Shown: one piece after another, positions 55,779 through 64,000 of the stretch
Position numbering within the stretch: position 1 is the stretch's first letter
Layout of the letters: each line of letters opens with the position of its first letter
Source: Sparassis latifolia
Lineage: Eukaryota > Basidiomycota > Agaricomycetes > Polyporales > Sparassidaceae
NCBI GenBank assembly: GCA_018466975.1
Contig: CM031556.1
Span: 1,922,001-1,986,000 of the forward strand
Reading direction: 5' to 3'
Length of the DNA stretch: 64,000 bases
The notes under the pieces: generated by a model
Databases searched by the model: none
The model's input: only the letters and a program-made list of their open reading frames with translations
What the model was told of the DNA's origin: nothing
Position numbers and translations under genes: made by a program

Positions 55779-56198
55779 ATTACAGCGCTTTGCAAGTATA
55801 TGCGGAATTGTTGTCGGTGGATTTTTCGCCTGAGGCGCCCTGAGCTTGCCCCGAGCCCAGGACCCCAAACCATTGTAGTGGCACATTACTACCGGAAGTC
55901 TGGCAGAGGATACCGGGAGGGCCATCGGTGATGCAAATTTCCCAAAAGCAGTTGTCCGAGGCATGCCCGAAGCTTGTCTAAGCTCCTGCATCAGGATGTC
56001 GCAAAAAACCCAAGTGGGGCGATTGGTTGATGAGACATTCTGGGCACGGTCTCTCTGGTTTTGGCTAGGCTCGGACTCTCGGACCTGATCAATTGGGCAA
56101 TTTACCGGTGGCTGCAGTGGCTGAGTGGTTTCGGGTCCTGAGCTCGGGCGCAAAATCCATCGACGATGATTCTGCATATACTTGCAAAGCGCTGTAAT
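55779..56198. mobile_element. 420-bp TIR element
   Basis: Left end ATTACAGCGCTTTGCAAGTA followed by TATGCGGAAT; right end on the other strand ATTACAGCGCTTTGCAAGTA followed by TATGCAGAAT. The first ~25 bp match exactly and weaker similarity extends to about 90 bp (GTGGATTTT/GATGGATTTT, CAGGACCC, AAACCA). The internal part holds no ORF. CAGCGC near the tip would suit hAT ends, but no 8-bp duplication was found. Confidence 0.65.
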
Positions 56199-56959
56199 AC
56201 AGCTAAAAATAAAATAGGATTTCAACCAGGTTTTAGTGGGCTCTTCTTGTATCGTACATGTAAGATTCCTCAGCAAAGTTGTTCACGAGCCTGCACACTG
56301 CCTGCGCTCACGGCTGCCCTCCACCTCTATCTTAAGCTTATCTGCTACGAGCACCGGCCATCCCGATATGTGCACCAGTGCAGACTAGCCGCAAACAGTC
56401 TGGTAACGTGAGGATCGGGCATGACGTATACGATGGTCTGAGAGGTTGCGCGAGCGCACGCAAACGACGCCGGTGCACCTCGGACTCGGAGGTCCCGACA
56501 GCAGCAGATGCAAAATGCGCATCACGTCGAATCGATGCAACACCCACGGGTTTCTGATTGGGGATTACTTGCGCCGCGCTGCTCGGAGGTGACATCGGCG
56601 TGCGGTGTAATAAGCACTGACTAACGGAACGCGTACACGCCCAGACAAACCAGGGCGCCGCACGATGAAACGGTCGAACTAAATTAGCTGGTCAAGTGGT
56701 GGTGGTGGTGGTGTGTCAAGTATATATAACGCGAGACCAGCGGAATAGCTTCGCGCATCGGAGGTATATGCGGGGGCCCGGGCTCGTGGACATTAGATAT
56801 CGGTCTAGCGTACAAGTAGCGGTACGTATACACGGCGCCGCGCCTCCACCCTTCGGTGCCGCACAACCTATACATAGCCTATAGGTATACAACAAAGAAA
56901 CACCGAACGGACAGACGCAGTAGAAGATGTGTCATGTATGGCCGTCGCGCTTGTCGCGC
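56199..56959. other. No gene seen
   Basis: It includes a (GGT)n stretch at about 56696-56712. No supported coding region. Confidence 0.4.
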
Positions 56960-57812
56960 CTATCCCGCGGGCTGGTGGTGCGCCCGGACGTGCTGCGCTC
57001 TGCGCTGACCGCGTCCACCGCGCGGTCCCGCAACGACGCGGGCGAGCCGCTGGAGAGGAGCGCGCCGATGGCGATGGACTCGCGCGAGCGCGGTGAGCCG
57101 CTGCCGCTTCTGTTGCTGTGCGTCGACGCGGAGGAAAACGGAGACGGCGGGAAGGGGGTCGTGCGCGGGTTGATCGAGACGCTCGCGCGGGCGGTACGCG
57201 CGGGGCTGTGGCGGGGGTGACTGGGAGGCGCGGCGGCGCTTGCGGGACTGGTGGGCAGCGGGAGGTGGCTGGGAGTGGCTGGGCTCCGCGCGCCGGGGGT
57301 GGTCGTAGGCTTCGTGTACGTGGGAGTGGTAGAGGGAGTTGGAATAGTGTGAGGAGGGGTAGGCGGGGTGAGAGTCTGCGATGTGGAGGGGGGCGAGGGA
57401 GGGCCGCATGGGAGCTTGGTACATGTCGAGCATGGTGCGGTGGAGGGAGGCGACGGAGGCGAGGCGCTATAGGTGCCATGGGATCAGACAGGTGGGAAAT
57501 AGGAAGGAGAGGCTGGACGAACCTGATCCTCGGCGCTCTTGGCATTAAGCATGGCGATGAGCATGTCGCGGTCACCGTCGCCCTTTGTTTTGTACGCTTC
57601 GAGAATTTCACGGAGAGTGGGCGGGGGTGCCTGTAGCATCGGTGAATATGCAAATAAAATGGGAAAAAGCGGCAGAAAAAGACACGGACCTGGTCGAGAA
57701 GATGCCAGACCGAGGCGATGGCAGTGTCCAACGGCTGGTCAATGCGGTGCGGGGGGTGGTAGGCGAAGCGGTTGTTGTCGAGAGGGAGCGGGGCTGGGGG
57801 AAGGGCGTTCAT
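56960..57812 (-). CDS. Uncharacterised, probably nuclear protein
   Basis: Exons 57812-57690, 57630-57523 and 57466-56960 (introns 59 and 56 nt, GT-AG) give 245 residues. It opens MNALPPAPLPLDNNRFAYHP, then a compact helical region QPLDTAIASVWHLLDQ, LREILEAYKTKGDGDRDMLI and ASVASLHRTMLDMYQAPM. A basic QSRKRRRASQ motif suggests nuclear import, followed by a low-complexity Pro/Arg/His-rich tail. The helical core looks conserved, but I cannot name the family. All three frames are open in the GC-rich 3' part, so the last exon could switch frame through a missed intron (a Ser-rich alternative runs to about 56.92 kb). Confidence 0.55.
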
Positions 57813-58476
57813 GGGTGGGTCGGGGAAGGGAACTGGGCGAGGGCATGGGATGGACGTTGTTGCGTATAAATATTGTCTGGAGGGCCAAGGAGAGGAGCTA
57901 TCTTTGACCTGCGCCTGCATAATTATAGCATGCCAAGCCTCTACCGCTCATCACCCTTCCGCTCCCGGCCTTGCCATCCGGCCCACACCTCTCTGTCGCT
58001 GGACAAAATTGAAGCGTTCGTCTGAGCCCGTCGGTGGGAAGCTAGAGCGGAGAGGGTAGAACCTGGGCAGACTGGTGCGGATGTAAGGACGGTGGTAGTC
58101 CGTGGAGGACGCGGAGGCGTCCAAGGACGTCTCGACTCGGCCGGCGAAGAGGACAGAAATAGATGGCTATTCTGGGAAAGGCTTGGCACGTCAAGGACCC
58201 ATACGATAGGCTATTTTTGTCCTCGGGGCCGATCGTCGCGACTGCCAAAGTCATCCTGCTCACTCTCGCATCTGAACTCTTCTGAGAGCTCACTCAACGC
58301 CAAGCGGACTTGCTGTGAAAGTCCTGATACTTCGAGCGTTCTCCGAGCGGCGCATCAAACCTCGGCGTAACGTGACTAACCCCGCTGACTGACTCTCTCT
58401 GACTCCTCGCCCGTTCTACTTATACCGCTCTCCCCCGTCCTCGACGCCATCACCGTCGTCGTACGTAGCAAATAAC
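57813..58476. promoter_or_regulatory. Divergent promoter region
   Basis: It lies between the start codons of the minus-strand nuclear-type gene and the F-box-like gene. Pyrimidine-rich DNA (58380-58460) leads into the F-box ATG. A TATA-like TTATACC lies at about 58419. Confidence 0.45.
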
Positions 58477-60442
58477 ATGCCGTTCTCCAATCTCACCCAC
58501 GACGCTCTTGACCGCGTCCTCACCTTCTTGTCTGACTTCAACACCCTCAGTGCTGCCATCCTCATCGACAAGAACATCTACCACGTCTTTCAAGCTCGAC
58601 CAAAGTCTATTCTGCGTGCAGTCGCCTACAACGCCGTCGGCCCCGCCCTGCCCGCCGCCCTCAGGCTAGCCAAGAATGAAGAGTCTCCCACAGAGCCTCC
58701 CGCTGAGGATCAACTCACCGGAACAGACGTGCGCTTCAACCGTGCAGAAGCTGACAGGATCGTCGCAGGCGCCACCGTCATCTCCGGCTTCGAAGACCTA
58801 TTCAGCTGGAGGTAACGCCCTCTCATCTCTCCTCTATCTCCTTCTTAAACGTGAGACAGACACAAGGACCGCTCGTCCCCTATCACCAAGCTCACCCCCG
58901 CCGAGTCCCTCCGCTTCCACAACGCGTGCTACCGCTTCTGGGCGTACTGCGCCATGTTCGAGGACACCCATTATGACTGGGACCTGGAAGACGACCTGGA
59001 CAATATTCCAGAGGACTGCATTGCCTTTTTCAATGCCTTCTCCGACCGCGACCTCTTTGACATCGACCGGCTCGTCAGCTTCCTTGTTGAGACCGTCCAG
59101 TGGATCGACCATGTCCACTACCCCGAGGGCGGTCTGTTCCTCCCTCTTAGCACTGACTGCGCGCTCCTCTCATGCTCTGCCTCCTCTCTGTATAGGATAT
59201 TCGAACCACGCAGGCTTTCTTGCGGAGTGGCCAGAGGCCATCCTGAAGGCGTACAGAGGGTATGGCCTCCACGCCCTGCACCATTACATGCAAGCGTCCT
59301 TCCGCAATGGATTCTACTCCGAGCCGTTCCAGTCGGTCATGAACTCGCGCGGCATCATCGCCGCTGGCGCCCGCGCAGAGAAGAGGTCCAAGGCCATCCT
59401 GGAAGCCGTCGTCGGTGACCAGGATCGATGTGGGACATCAGCTCCGCTCTACCATATTCTCCGCTTATAAAAATACAGGTCATCGATGCCATACCGTCTG
59501 CGGCGTCAACCTCTGGGGCGCATCGAGTAAGCTGTTGCGTTCTCCCTCCTCACGCGAAGCGACCCATCTCACTTGCACGCAGACTTTCACCTCCTCAAGG
59601 GCATCCTCAACGCGGATGACCTCCTCCGCTCGCTCCCTGGGCACCTCCGGCAGAACAAGACCGAGATGCGGCTCATCCTCGGCATCCTCGAGGGTGCCGC
59701 CTTCCCCGTCCCCGGCTTCGATTGGCCCCTCCCCACTTTTGTTGCCATGCCTCCCCTGCACAACCCCAACGCTCCCCCTTATGCATTGCCCGCCTTCCAC
59801 ACACAGGTAGCTGGCGCTGCCTTGCCCGCCCCGAACCCACCTGCCGTCCCAGCGCCCGCGCCCGCCCTCGTTCCTGCACCAGCCCCAGCCGCAGCTCCAG
59901 TCATCCCAGGTCTAGCCGCGCTGGCATCCATGCCCGCGGTACCTCCAGACGGCCCTGGCATCGACTACGCGGAGCTCTTCGGCGAGATACTCTCGCTGCC
60001 GGCGGGTGCGGACGAAGGTACGGACCCCACGCTCGGCGCCTGGGATGCGGACGGGTGGTTCTGTGTCGGGTGCGTACGCGAGCTCTGTCGGGCACGTCTG
60101 TGGCGGTGGTGGCTCGCGCGGAAGCAGGAAGGTGCGTCCTGCGCGCTCGGCGTGCTGTTTGTGCTTGTGCTGATGTGCGTTTGTGGATTCTTTTTCGGGT
60201 GGTAGAGGATATGCGGATCGAGGAGGACTGCTGGTGGGTGCTGCTTGGCTCTGCGGCGCGTGGTGCTGATACGTTTGGGATGCAGGTATGGCTGGAACTG
60301 CCGCACGCAGGTGCACAAGGCGTCGCATGCGACGCGCCTGAACGTGAGCCACATCTCTTTCTTTCTCGCTGCGAACCCCTCCTGACAGAGTTTGTCCCAG
60401 CATCTGTGCAAGCCCGCCAAAGGCGACCCGGGGAATTTGTGA
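58477..60442 (+). CDS. F-box-like protein with C-terminal Cys/Trp-rich domain (paralogue 1)
   Basis: Exons 58477-58811, 58860-59131, 59196-59429, 59479-59526, 59583-60131, 60206-60233, 60286-60343 and 60389-60442; 525 residues, phases consistent. The N-terminus SNLTHDALDRVLTFLSDFNT and following TLSAAILIDKNIYHVFQ resemble an F-box, which would link to Skp1 in an SCF ubiquitin ligase (inference). Middle: TPAESLRFHNACYRFWAYC, ETVQWIDHVHYPEG, then CHRCHTVCGVNLWGAS. A Pro/Ala linker follows, and then a Cys/Trp-rich end: WFCVGCVRELCRARLWRWWL, EEDCWYGWNCRTQVHKASHA. The CxxC pairs could bind zinc. This layout fits expanded lineage-specific Agaricomycete families. Convergent with its paralogue at 61.8-63.1 kb; five of its introns correspond in position to introns there. 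Confidence 0.7.
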
Positions 60443-61442
60443 GCTGGACCCCTGCGAGACCACGAAAGTCTGGGACATTTGTTTGCCTTTTAATTACCGC
60501 CGCATCTTTACGTAGTGTTGTATTCCCCCGCGTATGGACGTCTTCAAGTTCCCATCTCAGTCTGTGTGGAATATTCTGCGTGTGTAGGCCTTAGAGACGT
60601 ACTTGCGGCATGAGCCAGGGAATAGTGAGTGAAGACGAGGTGTCAACAGCTCGGTCGCGCGGATAGCGTAGCCTGCGCCTTTCATCATCAAGTTCCATGC
60701 AGTCTAGTCTGTGATCTTTGCCAGCTTGGAGTGGCAGCAGTACTATACTAAGTACTTGCGTAGGTTCTACAGGTCTAGTGCCCATGTTACGCTTATATTG
60801 CGGCCCTTGTAGCTACAGAACATTAATGTTCCCATATCCTGGTGCGTCAGCTTCAGTGAGGACAAAGCACTCAGAAAAGTGGCGCCGCGAAGTGAAGTCG
60901 TATACCGAAAGGGGAAGGCAGGGTACCTGATAAGGAAATAATTGGGTAGAACTAGAAGTCCCGTTTGCAAGTGAGAAGTGGTGAGGAGTGACGGTGCATT
61001 TGCACCCAGGACAGCTCCCCTTCAGATCCAAAATGTATAAGAAATACAAAATATATTGACTCGCGACTCGAGCTCATCAACGTGCAAGAGAAATGATGGT
61101 CGTACCAAAAAAATTACCGCGTCTGACCTGCAGCACTGTTTTGAACTGCACGATCCACTTGAGCCGCAGCACAACGCAAAATCTTGCATTCGGTTCAGAG
61201 CGAACGCGCAGAGATCGCCCGAATTTAAGTATGAACGGATATCCATGCTGGTCGAGAAATATAGAGTAACTTGAAGCTATGCGGAGTGTCCGAACCTGCA
61301 TAGGAAGAGACGGAATGCCCATGTAGGTAGGTAGGAAGTGAATAGGAACTGCTTTCACGTCGAGTGTAATGTTAACTATCGCCTTCCGACCGAGCCAGCC
61401 TGAATAAATATATTCTCTCCGGGCGGAAGTCGCCTCTCCACT
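60443..61442. other. Gap between the convergent F-box-like genes
   Basis: No supported gene. The right part may hold the last exons of paralogue 2, whose 3' end is uncertain. Confidence 0.4.
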
Positions 61443-61799
61443 TTGGCCATTTTTCCTTCAGCGCTGCATGGGGTGTTCTCTGAGAAAGTGATGCTGCATC
61501 ACAATGTATCAGTAGTGGCATTTTCGTTGGAAGAGAATCGGTCAAGCGTGCTCTACCAATGGCTATGCAGTCAGGTCTTCAGAAGACAGATTTCTATTCA
61601 CACTCCACGGAGCCATGGTGGAAGATCATATCCATGTTCATACATGAGAACCAATTTACGATTCTTTGGCAAGGAAAATGTCAGGACGGGATCGTACAGG
61701 AACCGTCCGCCCATTATTCTGCATTACCGACAGCTCGACGCCGCTGTTTTCCGTGGTCAGTCATTTCAAGCCGAGTCAGTCACCACTTATCGCACACAC

Positions 61800-63132
61800 C
61801 TGCTTGCGCGCATACCACCACGAGCGAAGGCGCTTCCTCCAGAATATGAGCAAGCAGTCCCGGCAGTACCACTGGTCCGCCTCCCAAACCTGAGAGTCGT
61901 GAACTTGCAGTGCAAACAGCTCCGCCATCAAGTCAGCGGAATCGATCTGGCGCGCACATTCATCGAGCATACTATCCTCGTACTGGCGATTGCACTGACT
62001 CCAGGGTATATGAGGCTTCAGAAGGTGCCAGTCTGTACAGATTTAAGGACAGTCAAATGGTATGTCATCAGGAGTGAGACGGAAATGGACCTACTGGACG
62101 GGCCCCAGAGGCCCAGGCCTACAATATTATGACACCGGTAACCTACAAGCAGTATTTGCCGCTCAGCAGAGAGTAGAAGCTCGGTAAAATGTTGCATACA
62201 CTGATCATCCGCCCCGACTACCGTGTCCAAGATGGCAGCCGCAGCCTCGACATTGCGCCTATGTTTCCCTACGCCTCGTGAATCCAAGACGCAATTGTAG
62301 GCCTCCGAAAAGAAGTTTTCACGAAAGAGACTACAGTCAAAGCTGCGATGTGACATCCTGCCTTCAAACGCAGCCAGAATGTCGTGAGGTTCCTGAAGTA
62401 AAGCACTCTCAGGCCATGCTGCAGAAAACATGAGATTAGGACTCGCTAAGGTGAGATGAACGTACTGGGTTACAGAATTGTACTTGGATACACAAACGAC
62501 GTCCATTGAACCGTCTCGCTCAAGAACCTGACCATTCTAGCAATGTCATAGAGGTCGTTTTTGGTAAATTGGCGCAGATATTCGATGCTGGTCTCGGGAA
62601 CGATGTCTACGCCGCCATCATCATCAGAGTATTCCCCACACCGTACGTAGTCTTGAACCTCTTGACAATACTGCCAAAACCGATAAAGAGCCACTTGGAA
62701 GCGCAAGGACTCGGCCGGTGTGAGTATGCTGTATGACGAAGAACGATCCTTGCATCTGCGTTACGCAATAAGAGTGGCCACAACACCACGGATCAGAACG
62801 CCCACTTACCTCCTACTGAAGAGATTCTCGAGCCGTAGCACAGTCTGTGCTTGGAAGACTGCGACATCAGCGGAGTCGCGAGCAATTACCATATCTGAGG
62901 CCATCAGTTGAGCTTTCGAAAATGATTTGCCATTATGATCGAGCTTCAGAGCAGTAGGCCATGCGGGCCCAATGGCATTGACGAGGATGGCATGAACAAT
63001 TGATCTTTGTCGGGCTTGAAAGGCGTTGTACCAGAGCTTACAGGTGCGGATGGCGGCAGAAAGGCTCGTAAAGTCAGACAAGTCAGTGAGAACGCGGTCA
63101 ACGAGGTCATGGTTGAGCGAAGTGGCTGACAT
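61800..63132 (-). CDS. F-box-like protein, paralogue 2; 3' end uncertain
   Basis: Exons 63132-62810, 62728-62484, 62418-62200, 62142-62095 and 62032-61800. Motifs match paralogue 1 in order: LNHDLVDRVLTDLSDFTSLS, TPAESLRFQVALYRFWQYC, LSETVQWTSFVYP, CYRCHNIVGLGLWGPS, and WYCRDCLLIFWRKRLRSWWY. Introns fall at the same places, including the one that splits the first Cys of C-x2-C. Start at 63132 (MSATSLNHD) is aligned with paralogue 1. Beyond 61800 a donor (GTGTGT) is present, but the expected EEDCWYGWNCRTQ-like exons cannot be found as such; degenerate frames continue to about 61443. The gene may be decaying at its 3' end or may have a diverged tail. Confidence 0.6.
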
Positions 63133-63449
63133 GGTGATGGAGGTAAGGTCGTCCAACAGGTTTAGGTCAAGTTTTGGCATTCTGCGTGGTGCTTTCGGTG
63201 TCTGACCTCCGGACATACGGTGTCTCGGCTAATAGAGTATCGGCTACTAGTATTCGGTATCGTCTGTGCACGATGCGCGCACCGCGCGTCGGGGGGCGCT
63301 CGTCGTCGTCGGCGATGAACTCGACTATCTCTTCATTTCCTCACCGCTTTTGGCATTTTTTTAACTGCATATACAGTATTTGTGTACCAATTATAGAGTA
63401 TATTAGTGGGTGAATCAAATAGACTTACTCTCGAGCAAGGAGGCCTTAC

Positions 63450-63818
63450 CTACTGTATCTGAGTCCATCATTCGGGCACCATATGCCATGGTGTGTTGAC
63501 CGCACCTGTTCACCTTGGGTTGTGATCCTCATTAGTTGCACGTTGTCCTTCGCTATACCGTCGAGCCCTTCCTCAGAGATAATGGTCCCGTCCTCGACCT
63601 TCGCGGGACCCTGATGTCTGATCACACATAAGGGAACACACGTCAGTGCCAGCCCACAAACAGAAAGTGAATCCGCGAGCGGCCGCGGGCACATAGAAGG
63701 GTGTTACTCACGGTTTCCGCGCGAGGGCCATAACGGCCTTGATCGTGGGCACGAGAAACGTAACTCGGGCGTGCTCGTCGGCGAAGAGCTCGCTGATCGG
63801 CGAGCGTCGGCTGGGCAT
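63450..63818 (-). CDS. Small uncharacterised spliced gene
   Basis: Exons 63818-63712, 63617-63506 and 63452-63450 give 73 residues: MPSRRSPISELFADEHARVT, FLVPTIKAVMALARKP, HQGPAKVEDGTIISEEGLDG and so on to TTQGEQ. Introns are 94 and 53 nt, GT-AG. If the second intron is retained the frame runs to a TAA at 63446 (95 residues). No family recognised. A different frame further upstream (MRFHLFSLLVLPLLDSAS from about 63951) looks like a signal peptide, so a longer secreted product with another exon arrangement is possible. Confidence 0.35.
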
Positions 63819-64000
63819 TCGTCTGCGGGGTGTACACTTCGCCTGCATCTGCGGATTCTAATTCTGATAAACTAGGGAGAACCATTTGGTCCTCGGTGGA
63901 AGCTGAGTCGAGTAGGGGGAGGACGAGGAGAGAGAAAAGATGGAAGCGCATTGGTACAGCGGACAGCAGAAACGAGAGAAAGGCTCGCACGGGGGTGCAC

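Noticed and set aside
56868..57920. 350-codon minus-strand ORF
   Set aside because: It reads straight through two good introns and then uses a frame different from the spliced product. The spliced 245-residue model fits better.

Overview
The window is nuclear DNA of a filamentous basidiomycete, most likely an Agaricomycete. This is inferred from spliceosomal introns of about 48-75 nt in almost every gene, CTRAY-like branch points close to the acceptors, the fungal gene set (Blm10, Mdj1, Aim18, CK2 alpha, class III GH18 chitinase) and a Ty3/gypsy element whose pol layout I associate with Agaricomycetes. I rebuilt splice junctions by hand; for every gene given with a full exon list the coding lengths sum to a multiple of three.

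Left gene-rich block (1-29.8 kb): a partial AIM18-type chalcone-isomerase-fold gene (-) is divergent from a ~7.9 kb BLM10/PA200 proteasome activator gene (+). Then come a tandem CCCH zinc-finger gene (+, TTP/Zfs1 type), a choline/ethanolamine kinase (-), a 14-TM-type MFS transporter with 16 exons (-), the mitochondrial DnaJ chaperone MDJ1 (-), casein kinase 2 alpha (+) and a secreted GH18 chitinase with two C-terminal chitin-binding modules (+). These are ordinary housekeeping and metabolic genes with no obvious functional cluster. A 189-bp inverted-repeat MITE lies between MDJ1 and CK2.

Repeat island (about 31.7-56.2 kb): a fragment of an intron-containing hAT transposase abuts a ~5.1 kb fold-back structure. 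Its inverted arms are made of 33-bp and ~123-bp minisatellites, and its AT-rich core carries about 12 copies of a ~170-bp satellite. Next is a 254-bp LTR with a polypurine tract, then a 12.2 kb gypsy element with 1.38 kb LTRs. That element is recently inserted by LTR divergence but is inactivated by in-frame stops, nearly all TGA. Between integrase and the 3' LTR it carries a block of antisense ORFs, and each LTR carries another antisense ORF. Further right are an LTR-like stretch with a TATA box, a minus-strand gag-like remnant, a second copy of the 254-bp LTR, and two TIR elements of 607 and 420 bp.

Right block (56.9-64 kb): an unrecognised, probably nuclear protein gene (-), two convergent paralogous F-box-like genes (+ and -) sharing intron positions, and a small uncharacterised gene at the edge. 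The most unusual material is the satellite-bearing fold-back structure and the antisense cargo of the gypsy element.
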